Source of the DNA: Verrucomicrobiaceae bacterium
GTDB lineage: Bacteria > Verrucomicrobiota > Verrucomicrobiia > Verrucomicrobiales > Verrucomicrobiaceae
DNA length: 64,000 nucleotides
Direction of reading: 5' to 3'
Assembly: GCA_016795365.1 (NCBI GenBank)
Contig: JAEUHN010000036.1
Span: forward strand, 157,163 to 221,162
The position numbers and the translations under genes were made by a program. The notes under the pieces were generated by a model. It was not told where the DNA came from, made no database searches, and was given only the letters and a program-made list of their open reading frames with translations. The first letter of the stretch is position 1. Each line of letters opens with the position of its first letter. Of the stretch, positions 39,578 to 47,550 are shown one piece after another.

Positions 39578-40144
39578 CTATTCATCCGACTTGATCGAAG
39601 CTCCGGCGATAACAGGGATGACTCCTTTTGGAACGATTTGTGAACGGTTGGCAGTTCGCCGCAGCTGCATAAGCTGAACGATCTGTGCTCTGGACAGCTC
39701 TACCCGCTCCACTCGGCGAATGCCGAACACACTCATGAAGTCATATACTAAATGGCCTCCCAGGATCTCACACTCCAGCGGGAGGCTAGATGACCAGAAG
39801 TCTCCTTTCTTTGGGGGCAGTTCAACCCAGTCGGTCCGCATTGGTGAATGCTCGCCACCATAAGCACAAGGAAAGTCGGTTGATGCGCCGTTCTCAGCAA
39901 GCGCAGTTAGAACAACGGCCCTGATGAAAACGCTGTAGTCGGTGCTGTTGTATATCTGAATACTGAACGTCTTTGCCGTTGATTCCCAGCCGCCACCTGC
40001 AACGTCCTGGAGCGCTTTCTTCATTCCTTCTGCAATCTTCACCGTCCGGCAGTGATCCCGAAATTTGATGTAAGCCCAAGCCAAGAAGGTAGCCACTAGG
40101 CTTCCGACACAACCAAGAGCAATGTTTCTGAGATCACTATTCAT
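39578..40144 (-). CDS. Hypothetical single-span membrane protein
   Basis: A 188-residue protein from the ATG at 40144. One membrane helix is likely at residues 8-27 (IALGCVGSLVATFLAWAYI), followed by a cytoplasmic or exported soluble part. The soluble part has a beta-rich look (KTFSIQIYNSTDYSVFIRAV). No domain recognised. Like the TPR gene downstream, its codon use is less GC-biased, and both may have arrived together. Confidence 0.55.
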   Translation of the reverse strand: MNSDLRNIALGCVGSLVATFLAWAYIKFRDHCRTVKIAEGMKKALQDVAGGGWESTAKTFSIQIYNSTDYSVFIRAVVLTALAENGASTDFPCAYGGEHSPMRTDWVELPPKKGDFWSSSLPLECEILGGHLVYDFMSVFGIRRVERVELSRAQIVQLMQLRRTANRSQIVPKGVIPVIAGASIKSDE

Positions 40145-40351
40145 GGAGTGAACGATTCCTTTGAATAGTGTCCAATGCAAGCCAACGACACACGAGTCCC
40201 TCAACGAAGAGGGCCGCACTGATGCCGAAGGCAAACGTGAATCTGATCAAGACCGCGGAGTCATGGGGTGAGATCGAAAACGCGATTGCGCAGGCGGGGC
40301 AACCACAGGGTTGGCGATTGACCGCGCGCGCCCCTCAGCTAGTTTTGCCAC

Positions 40352-40552
40352 ATGCAAACGACGACAACCCTGTCCGAAACGCTGGCTGCCGTGCGAAAGC
40401 GTTCCGCCGCGAAACTCGCTGTGGTGAAGTCCACGGCTGCAAAGCAGCCACAGAGCTTGCCACCGCTCGCTGAGAGCGAGAAGCAGCTCATCCAGGATGC
40501 GGCGAAGCTGGGTGCCGAGTGGCGCACGCGTGCCAACGACGCTGGCTGGTAA
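40352..40552 (+). CDS. Putative antitoxin of VapBC-like pair
   Basis: A 66-residue basic protein. No DNA-binding motif is certain, but its size, position and the tight spacing (five bases) to a PIN-domain gene fit an antitoxin. The N-terminus is helical (SETLAAVRKRSAAK), the middle Lys/Ala/Pro-rich, the C-terminus acidic and helical (ESEKQLIQDAAKLG), possibly the toxin-wrapping segment. It does not look like common VapB families. Confidence 0.55.
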   Translation: MQTTTTLSETLAAVRKRSAAKLAVVKSTAAKQPQSLPPLAESEKQLIQDAAKLGAEWRTRANDAGW

Positions 40553-40557
40553 TTTTT

Positions 40558-40980
40558 ATGATGGTGGTGCTCGACACGAATCATTTCACCGAGTGGGTCA
40601 ACGAAGGGGCACCAGGAGCGCGCTTGCAAGACCGATGCGCGACGCACAAAGCCATCGTTTTCACCACCATTGTCACCTCGCAAGAAAGTGCCGAGGGCTG
40701 GTTTGCCCTGATCAAACGTCATTCAGCCGGGCCGATGCAGGTGCCTGGGTATCGTTTGTATCAGCGCAGTTGCAGCATTCTCAGTGAGATGGGCACCCTG
40801 GCTTTCGACGATGATGCAGCAGAGATTGTCGAGGCGCTAAAGGCTTCGCGGGTGCGGATTGGCTCGATGGATCTCAAGATCGCCGCCATCTGTCTGGCAC
40901 ACGATGCCTTGCTGCTCACTCGCAACCTCCGTGACTTCGCACAGGTGCCTGAATTGAAGGTTGAGAACTGGCTGGACTGA
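40558..40980 (+). CDS. PIN-domain ribonuclease (VapC-like toxin)
   Basis: A 140-residue PIN-domain protein. The first acidic residue is in MVVLDTNHFTEW (Asp6), the second in TSQESAEGW, and the later ones in GSMDLKIAAICLAHDA and LLTRNLRDFAQVP, matching the PIN order of catalytic acids that bind metal. PIN toxins cut RNA, often tRNA. Two adjacent ATG codons (40558, 40561) are possible starts. It forms a toxin-antitoxin-like pair with the gene just upstream. Confidence 0.85.
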   Translation: MMVVLDTNHFTEWVNEGAPGARLQDRCATHKAIVFTTIVTSQESAEGWFALIKRHSAGPMQVPGYRLYQRSCSILSEMGTLAFDDDAAEIVEALKASRVRIGSMDLKIAAICLAHDALLLTRNLRDFAQVPELKVENWLD

Positions 40981-41109
40981 GGGGCGGCCAAACGTCTCAC
41001 GTTACACCCGGACCGACCCCGCCGGTCTTCAAATTCCCTCATTCGTCATTCGCCAATCGTCATTTGGCGGGCATTTTACACGCCCCTCACCCACGTCCTA
41101 TTTGCCCCC

Positions 41110-42465
41110 ATGCCCCGTGTTTTCATCAAGACCTACGGCTGCCAGATGAACGAGCGCGACTCCGAGCAAGTGTCGCAGATGTTCATCGAGCGCGGCTACA
41201 CGATGACGCGCACCGAGCATGATGCGGATGTGGTGCTGATCAATACCTGTTCCGTGCGCGATCAGGCGGAGCAGAAGGCGATTGGGAAGATGGGCATGGT
41301 GCGGCGTCGGCGTGTGCCACTGGTCACCGGCTTCATGGGCTGCATGGCGCAGAGTCGGGGCGCGGAGTTGCTGGACACGAAGGTGGACCTCGTGGTCGGC
41401 ACGCAGAAGTATCATCGCGTGGTGGAATATGTGGAGCAGGTGATCCGTGCGAAGGAGGCGAAGCAGATGGACGATGAGCGCTTCAGCATCGTCGATGTGG
41501 AAGAGGAAACGGAGTCGCAGAACGCGATCCGTGATCATCAGCTCAAGGATCAGCAGGGCAGCGCGTTTGTGAGCATCATGCAGGGCTGCAACATGAAGTG
41601 CACCTTCTGCATCGTGCCCTACACACGCGGTAGCGAGCGGGGTCGGCCCATCGCAGACATCGTGGAAGAGGTGAAACGCCTCGCCGATCGCGGGGTGAAA
41701 GAAGTCACGCTGCTCGGCCAGATCGTGAACTTGTATGGCCGTCACGAGTTCCCCGTGGTCGATGGGAAGTCGCCGTTCGTGCAGTTGCTGGAGGCCGTGC
41801 ATGAGGTCGATGGCATCCAGCGCATCCGCTTCACCAGTCCGCATCCCATTGGCTACAAGAAGGACCTCATCAAGGCTTTCACGTATCTGCCAAAGCTCTG
41901 CGAGCACGTTCATCTTCCGCTGCAAAGCGGTAGCGATGCGATCCTCAAGAAGATGCACCGCCCTTACTCGACGGCGAAGTTTGAAGAACTCGTCGCGAGC
42001 ATTCGCGAGGCCCGGCCCGAAATCGCGGTGACCACAGACATCATCGTCGGCTTCCCCGGCGAGACGGACGAGCTGTATCAAGAGACCCGCGCGCTGTGCG
42101 AGCGGGTGCGTTTTGATAACGCGTTCATCTTCCGCTACTCGAAGCGTCGCGGCACGCCCGCAGCGGAGATGGATGATGAGCTTCAGCTCAGCGAGCAGGT
42201 GAAGGAAGCACGCAATCAAGACCTGCTCTCCGTCATCAATGAGATCGCGCTGGAAGGCTACGCGAAGCTGGTGGGCACGAATGTGGAGATCCTGTGCGAA
42301 GGCCCGAGCAAGACGAACCCCGACCGCCTCACGGGTCGCACGCGCACGAACAAGATCGTCATCATCGAGGGCAACGACCGTCGCCATATCGGTGAGATCT
42401 TCGATGTGCGCATCGACCACTGGGAAAACTTTACACTCTACGGCGATCCTGCCCTTTCGGTGTAA
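41110..42465 (+). CDS. miaB: tRNA-2-methylthio-N6-dimethylallyladenosine synthase
   Basis: Radical SAM methylthiotransferase that adds a methylthio group to i6A37 in tRNAs. The 451-residue protein has the N-terminal MTTase domain (IKTYGCQMNERDSE, INTCSVRDQAEQKA, GCMAQSRG with its three cluster Cys), the radical SAM motif CNMKCTFCIVPYTRG, LPLQSGSDAILKKM and the C-terminal TRAM domain. It starts at the ATG at 41110. The endonuclease/phosphatase gene follows after three bases. Confidence 0.95.
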   Translation: MPRVFIKTYGCQMNERDSEQVSQMFIERGYTMTRTEHDADVVLINTCSVRDQAEQKAIGKMGMVRRRRVPLVTGFMGCMAQSRGAELLDTKVDLVVGTQKYHRVVEYVEQVIRAKEAKQMDDERFSIVDVEEETESQNAIRDHQLKDQQGSAFVSIMQGCNMKCTFCIVPYTRGSERGRPIADIVEEVKRLADRGVKEVTLLGQIVNLYGRHEFPVVDGKSPFVQLLEAVHEVDGIQRIRFTSPHPIGYKKDLIKAFTYLPKLCEHVHLPLQSGSDAILKKMHRPYSTAKFEELVASIREARPEIAVTTDIIVGFPGETDELYQETRALCERVRFDNAFIFRYSKRRGTPAAEMDDELQLSEQVKEARNQDLLSVINEIALEGYAKLVGTNVEILCEGPSKTNPDRLTGRTRTNKIVIIEGNDRRHIGEIFDVRIDHWENFTLYGDPALSV

Positions 42466-42468
42466 ACC

Positions 42469-43494
42469 ATGCGCAGCTGGCTGACACGGTTCCTCTGGGC
42501 CTGCTGGGCCGTGATCGTGCTGCTGGTGCTGGCGATGCATCTCTTCGGCCAGCGTTGGTGGTTGGTCGGTGGACTGGTTTATGCACCACCGCTGATGTGG
42601 ATCTGGTTCCTGGTCATCATCGGCCTCGCCTCATGGTGGATGGAGAGAAGACTCGCATGGGTGTGCCTTGCGACGATGGGCATCCTGATGGGACCGATTT
42701 GGGAATGGCGCACGCATCGTCCGGCATTCCATCCGTCGGTCTGGCAGAGCCCGCGCAAGCTTCGTGTGCTCACCGCGAATCGCGGTGACCACCACGGGCA
42801 CTCGATGGCTGACTTTGTGATCCAGCAGAAACCGGATGTCATCGCCATCCAGGATGCCATCTACCGGCAGGCTTACGTGCCCGGCAGCCCTGAATACGCA
42901 GGCCTGATCAATCAGAGTCGCGTGGGCGAGTTTCTGCTGCTGAGCCGCTACCCCATTGTCAAAACTCAGCTCCTCCTCACCACGCTGCCTCCCACGCTAG
43001 AACGTCCGCGCAATCTCCAGTTCAAGGCAGCCCGTTTCGAGATTGACTGGGATGGGCAGCCGGTCGCGATCTACAGCGCTCACCTGCCCTCACCACGGCA
43101 ATACATGCGCAACCTCGCACGCCATCCGTCGATCGAGCACCTGGCCTGCTTGAAGAGGCACTGGGCCGAGCACCAGGCGCTCATCGCTGATCTCACCGAA
43201 CGAATCGAGGCGGACAACCTTCCGGTGATTGTCCTTGGCGATTGGAACCAGCCTCCGATCGGCCCCAACTACCGGCAGCTCATTCGCAAGTTGCAAGACG
43301 CCCACACGCAGGCAGGCCTTGGCTACGGCGCGTCGTTCCCCGGCGACTGGTGGAATCCCTTCACCCTGGGTCGTGTGTGGATGCGCCTCGATTTGGTTCT
43401 GTGCTCCCGCCAGTGGCGAGTCCTGCGCAGCGAGGTCGAACCTGAAAGTGAAACCCAGCACTGCGCCGTCAGCGCCGTGCTGCAATTGAGGTGA
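42469..43494 (+). CDS. Membrane-anchored endonuclease/exonuclease/phosphatase family protein
   Basis: A 341-residue protein with three predicted N-terminal membrane helices (about 5-25, 31-50 and 58-78), followed by an EEP domain. Motifs include LRVLTANRG, KPDVIAIQDAI, VAIYSAHLPSP and VIVLGDWNQPPIG, which carry the metal and phosphate ligands, and a C-terminal RLDLVLCS. EEP proteins cleave phosphodiesters in nucleic acids or lipids; the substrate is unknown. The stop overlaps the convergent GntR gene by 26 bases. Confidence 0.82.
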   Translation: MRSWLTRFLWACWAVIVLLVLAMHLFGQRWWLVGGLVYAPPLMWIWFLVIIGLASWWMERRLAWVCLATMGILMGPIWEWRTHRPAFHPSVWQSPRKLRVLTANRGDHHGHSMADFVIQQKPDVIAIQDAIYRQAYVPGSPEYAGLINQSRVGEFLLLSRYPIVKTQLLLTTLPPTLERPRNLQFKAARFEIDWDGQPVAIYSAHLPSPRQYMRNLARHPSIEHLACLKRHWAEHQALIADLTERIEADNLPVIVLGDWNQPPIGPNYRQLIRKLQDAHTQAGLGYGASFPGDWWNPFTLGRVWMRLDLVLCSRQWRVLRSEVEPESETQHCAVSAVLQLR

Positions 43495-44206
43495 TGGCAA
43501 GGCTGCTCGTGCGCCCTCCTGGACTCGGTGCCGAGAAGTTGGGCCGCAGTGCTTCCACCGCAGTTTTGCCCGCACTAAGCACATGCCGCCGCATGGCTTT
43601 GCCAGCCTCGTCAGCCTTGCCAGCATGCAGAGCTTCAAGGATGGCGATGTGCTCCGCAATCGCATGATCCTGAACGCGATCCCGGTTGCCCAAGGTCTCT
43701 CGAATGATCTGAACAAAGTTCGCATAGTCACCCACCTCGCGCGCAAGACGACGATTCCCACATGCCAGCGCCAGCATCTCATGCAGGCGATGATCCGCCT
43801 CCCAGGCTCGATGCGTCCACTCCTTGTTGCGGCGGCTGGCCGCGAGCAGGGCCTTCGAGTCTTCGAGCAGGCTCTTCACATCGTCCACTCTCAAGCGTGG
43901 GCAAGCCAGTCGAGTGGCCTCGCTTTCCAGCAGCGCACGCACTTCGTAAATCTCCTCAATCTCGCGGGGCCCGAACGAGGCGACTACCGCACCGCAATTG
44001 GGCTTCAACTCGATCAAGCCGATTCTGGCAATCTCCTGAAGTGCCTCTCGAACAGGCGTGCGACTAACTCCAAACTGGTCGGCCAGCTCCACCTCACGCA
44101 GGCGCTCCCCTTCTTTCCAGCGCCCTCCAAAGATCGCCAGCAACATTCGACGAACGAGGTCCGGCTTGTAAACGGGTTCAGCAACAACGGTCGAGGAAGA
44201 AGGCAT
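43469..44206 (-). CDS. GntR family regulator, FCD subfamily
   Basis: A 245-residue regulator. The N-terminal winged helix has LREVELADQFGVSRTPVREAL, the GntR signature. The C-terminal FCD domain has EIYEVRALLESEATRLA, HRLHEMLALACGN and AIAEHIAILEAL with metal- or ligand-binding Asp/His residues. Such regulators usually sense organic acids or sugar acids. It is transcribed divergently from the DUF1549/DUF1501 operon, and a perfect inverted repeat lies between them. Confidence 0.88.
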   Translation of the reverse strand: MPSSSTVVAEPVYKPDLVRRMLLAIFGGRWKEGERLREVELADQFGVSRTPVREALQEIARIGLIELKPNCGAVVASFGPREIEEIYEVRALLESEATRLACPRLRVDDVKSLLEDSKALLAASRRNKEWTHRAWEADHRLHEMLALACGNRRLAREVGDYANFVQIIRETLGNRDRVQDHAIAEHIAILEALHAGKADEAGKAMRRHVLSAGKTAVEALRPNFSAPSPGGRTSSLAITSIAARR

Positions 44207-44228
44207 GAGCGTGGACTGGGGTGATAGA

Positions 44229-44258
44229 TTGTATGCAAACCGTCGGTATTGCATACAA
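44229..44258. promoter_or_regulatory. Inverted-repeat operator between GntR and DUF1549 genes
   Basis: TTGTATGCAA (44229-44238) and TTGCATACAA (44249-44258) are exact reverse complements separated by ten bases. Each arm is close to the TTGTATACAA pattern bound by FCD-type GntR proteins, so two dimers could bind on the same helical face (20-base period). It ends one base before the ATG at 44260, so binding would block that gene's start region. Confidence 0.75.
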
Positions 44259-44259
44259 A

Positions 44260-47200
44260 ATGATTCTCGGCCCCCGATCTTTCCGTCTGTTGCCTATGCT
44301 TGCCTGCGCCTGGGTCGCACCCCGCTTGATGCAAGCACAGGACTTCACTCGCGAGGTGAAGCCGATCTTCGAGAAGCATTGCTACGAATGCCACGGCGCG
44401 GAGAAGCAGAAAGGTGGGCTCAGACTTGATGCCAGGGCCTATGCACTGCGCGGCGGCGAGGAGCACAAGCCTCTCTGGGTCGCAGGCAAGGGCAGCGAGA
44501 GCGTGATCGTGCGCTTCGTATCCGGTCAGGAGCCGGACAAGCAGATGCCGCCCAAAGGCGAGAAGCTAAGCGCTGCCGAGATCGACACGCTGAAGCGCTG
44601 GATCGACGCAGGAGCGCAGTGGCCAGACGACGGCATCGTGCTCAACGATCCGCTGAAGACGCACTGGGCTTTTCAGCCGCTCGCGAGCAAGGAGCAGGGA
44701 GCACGGAGCATGGACGACTTCGTTCGCGAGAAGCTCAAAGCGAATGGGCTCACGCTGTCTGCACCGGCGGATGCGCGCACGTTGGTTCGTCGGCTGTATC
44801 TCGGTCTCACCGGACTGCCGCCAACGCCCGAGCAAGTCGCCGAGTTCGTGAGCGCCCACGGCCAGCATCCAGAATCCAGCATCGAGCATCTAGTCACCAG
44901 CCTCCTCAACTCCCCGCGCTACGGCGAGCGCTGGGCCCGGCATTGGCTGGATGTGGTGCGCTTTGCGGAGACGGATGGGTTTGAAAAGAATGTCGAGCGA
45001 CCCAACGCGTGGCGCTACCGCGACTACGTCATTCGCACGCTGAACGAGGACAAGCCCTTCGATGCCTTCGTGCGCGATCAGATCGCCGGCGATCAGACGG
45101 GTGAAGACACCGCGATGGGTTTCATCGTGGGCGGACCGTGGGATGAAGTGAAGAGTCCTGATCCCGTGCTCACAGCGCAGCAGCGCGCGGATGAACTCAA
45201 CGACATGGTCGCGACCACCGGCACCGCGTTCCTCGGCCTCACGCTGCAATGCGCGCGCTGCCACAATCACAAGTTCGATCCGGTGCCGCAGACGGACTAC
45301 TACAGCATGGCTGCGGTGTTCTCGGGCGTGATGCACGGCGAGCGTCCGATCAAGTCCGGCAACAACGCCGAGCAACTCGCCAAGGCCGCGAAGATGCGTG
45401 AGGAACTGAAGCCCATCGAGGCAGCGCTCGCGTCGTTCGAGCCGAAGGCATCCACCTTGCGCACCGTGGTGATCAAGCCCGACGACGCTGAGCACACGCA
45501 GAAGCTGAGGCCCGCGAACGCGAAGCGCACGGAGTATGAGAAAGGCATCGCACGCGGCGAGGTCGACTACCTTGGCAGCGCGAAGGATTTGCCCACGATC
45601 GCGGAAGGCTACTGGGTCTGGCTCAAGGACAACAACGTGGGCGATGTCTTCGCCTGGATGCCGCAGACCGCGGGCAAGTTCCGCGTGTGGGTCTCATGGG
45701 GCAGCGGCTATCGCTCGCACGATCAGGATGCGCGCTACGTGCTCGACATGGACGGCGACTTGACCACGACGAACGATCAACGCGAGATCGGCGAGGCGGA
45801 TCATCGCAAGTTCGCCGACGGCACCGGCGCGATGCCGAATCGCAAGCTGTGGAGCGGCTTCAAGGACCTGGGCGTGCATGAGTTCGGCGCGAAGTCGAAG
45901 CTGCTGCTGCGCGTCGTGGGCGAGGGGTTCCCGACGGCGGACATGCTGGTGCTGCAAGAAGACGCGGGCACCGCGAAGCAACCGCATCTGCGCACGCCGG
46001 TTACACGCGACGCGAACCGTGAGCGCTTCGATCCGACCGAGGCGAAGTTCGTGCGCTTCAGCATCGACGACACCTCTGGCGGACAGGCATGCATCGACGA
46101 GCTGGAGGTCTTCGCCAAAGGCACCAACGTCGCGCGCGGAGCGAAGCCGAGCGCATCAGGCACGCTGTCGGGTCATGCGATTCATCAGCTCGCGCACATC
46201 AATGACGGGCTTTACGGCAATGCGCACAGTTGGATCGCCAGCGAGCGTCGCAACGCCTGGGTGCAGCTCGAACTCGCACGACCGGAGCGCATCGATCACA
46301 TCGTGTGGAGCCGCGATCGCGATGCGGTGCCGCGTTTCACCGATCGCGTCGCCACAAGGTATCGCATCGAGGCATCGCTCGACGGCAAGGCCTGGCGCAC
46401 CGTCGCGAGCGGTGATGACCGGCTTCCGTATGAAGCCAAGCCGACGAAGTCCGTGCGCCTGATCAGCAGCGAAGGACTCGCCGCTGGTGAGGCACAGAAG
46501 TTCAGCGAGCTGCGTGCGAAGCAGAAGCAACTCAGCGAAGCCATCGCTGCTGCCGAGGTGATGCCCGCCGCGTATGCAGGCAAGCTCACGGAGCCGAAAG
46601 AGATCCATCGCCTCAATCGTGGCGAGGTCACGCAGCCGAAGGAGGTCGTTGGTCCCGGCGTGCTCTCGAACTTCGGCCACGCCGTGAAGCTCAGCGACAA
46701 GGCGACCGATGCCGAGCGTCGCAAAGCGCTTGCTGATTGGATCGCTGATCCACGGAACCCGCTGACCGCGCGCGTGATCGTCAATCGTGTGTGGGCCTGG
46801 CATTTTGGCGAAGGCATCGTGAGCACGCCGAGCGACTTCGGTGTGAATGGCGCAAAGCCCACGCATCCCGAGCTGCTCGACTGGCTCACGCACGAGTTCA
46901 TCGCCAGTGGCTGGAGCTTGAAGAAACTGCATCGCCTGATCTGCACCAGCGCGACGTATCAACAGGCGAGCACGCCGAACGCTGCCGCGATGAAGGTGGA
47001 CGCGCAGTCGCGTCTGCTCTGGCGCTTCCCGCCGCGTCGTCTGGAGGCCGAACCGCTGCGCGATTGCATCCTCGCCGTCACCGGCAAGCTCGATCTCACC
47101 ATGGGCGGCCCAGGCTTTAGTTTGTTCGAGGCGAACAAGAACTACGTGCGCGTCTATAACCCAAAGACCGAGTTCGAGACCGGCGACCTCCGCCGCATGA

Positions 47201-47547
47201 TCTACTGGTCCAAGCCGCGCATGAGACTGGACGACACGTTCGGTGTCTTCGACTGCCCCGATGCTGGCCAAGTGCAGCCGAAGCGCACACGCTCCACCAC
47301 GCCGCTGCAAGCGCTGAGCTTATTGAATAGCCCCTTCCTCGTGCAGCAGTCGGAGGCTTTTGCCGAACGCCTCAAACGCGAGCGCAGTGAACTCTCCGGG
47401 CAGGTTCAACGCGCGTTCGAGCTTGTCTTCCAACGCACGCCTTCCAGTGATGAACTCAGCAATGCCATCACCCTCGCGAAGAACGACAGCCTGGAAACGC
47501 TGTGCCGTGCGCTGCTGAACGCGAATGAGTTCCTTTATGTGTTCTAA
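44260..47547 (+). CDS. Secreted cytochrome/DUF1549/DUF1553 protein with discoidin-like insert
   Basis: A 1095-residue exported protein. After a signal peptide (about residues 1-25) comes a planctomycete-type cytochrome C domain with FEKHCYECHGAEKQKGG. DUF1549 follows (LVRRLYLGLTGLPPTPEQ, QCARCHNHKFDPV), then a long insertion including an F5/8 type C (discoidin)-like part around residues 620-720 (GLYGNAHSWIAS, WVQLELARPERIDH, a carbohydrate-binding fold), then DUF1553 (NPLTARVIVNRVWAWHFGEGI). Both CxxCH motifs could bind haem. The start is uncertain: an ATG at 44233 lies inside the operator arm and one at 44296 is also possible. Confidence 0.88.
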   Translation: MILGPRSFRLLPMLACAWVAPRLMQAQDFTREVKPIFEKHCYECHGAEKQKGGLRLDARAYALRGGEEHKPLWVAGKGSESVIVRFVSGQEPDKQMPPKGEKLSAAEIDTLKRWIDAGAQWPDDGIVLNDPLKTHWAFQPLASKEQGARSMDDFVREKLKANGLTLSAPADARTLVRRLYLGLTGLPPTPEQVAEFVSAHGQHPESSIEHLVTSLLNSPRYGERWARHWLDVVRFAETDGFEKNVERPNAWRYRDYVIRTLNEDKPFDAFVRDQIAGDQTGEDTAMGFIVGGPWDEVKSPDPVLTAQQRADELNDMVATTGTAFLGLTLQCARCHNHKFDPVPQTDYYSMAAVFSGVMHGERPIKSGNNAEQLAKAAKMREELKPIEAALASFEPKASTLRTVVIKPDDAEHTQKLRPANAKRTEYEKGIARGEVDYLGSAKDLPTIAEGYWVWLKDNNVGDVFAWMPQTAGKFRVWVSWGSGYRSHDQDARYVLDMDGDLTTTNDQREIGEADHRKFADGTGAMPNRKLWSGFKDLGVHEFGAKSKLLLRVVGEGFPTADMLVLQEDAGTAKQPHLRTPVTRDANRERFDPTEAKFVRFSIDDTSGGQACIDELEVFAKGTNVARGAKPSASGTLSGHAIHQLAHINDGLYGNAHSWIASERRNAWVQLELARPERIDHIVWSRDRDAVPRFTDRVATRYRIEASLDGKAWRTVASGDDRLPYEAKPTKSVRLISSEGLAAGEAQKFSELRAKQKQLSEAIAAAEVMPAAYAGKLTEPKEIHRLNRGEVTQPKEVVGPGVLSNFGHAVKLSDKATDAERRKALADWIADPRNPLTARVIVNRVWAWHFGEGIVSTPSDFGVNGAKPTHPELLDWLTHEFIASGWSLKKLHRLICTSATYQQASTPNAAAMKVDAQSRLLWRFPPRRLEAEPLRDCILAVTGKLDLTMGGPGFSLFEANKNYVRVYNPKTEFETGDLRRMIYWSKPRMRLDDTFGVFDCPDAGQVQPKRTRSTTPLQALSLLNSPFLVQQSEAFAERLKRERSELSGQVQRAFELVFQRTPSSDELSNAITLAKNDSLETLCRALLNANEFLYVF

Positions 47548-47550
47548 CCC

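Noticed and set aside
41041-41070. Terminator before miaB (CGCCAA / TTGGCG)
   Set aside because: The stem is just six bases with a seven-base loop and no clear T-run directly after it; too weak to annotate.
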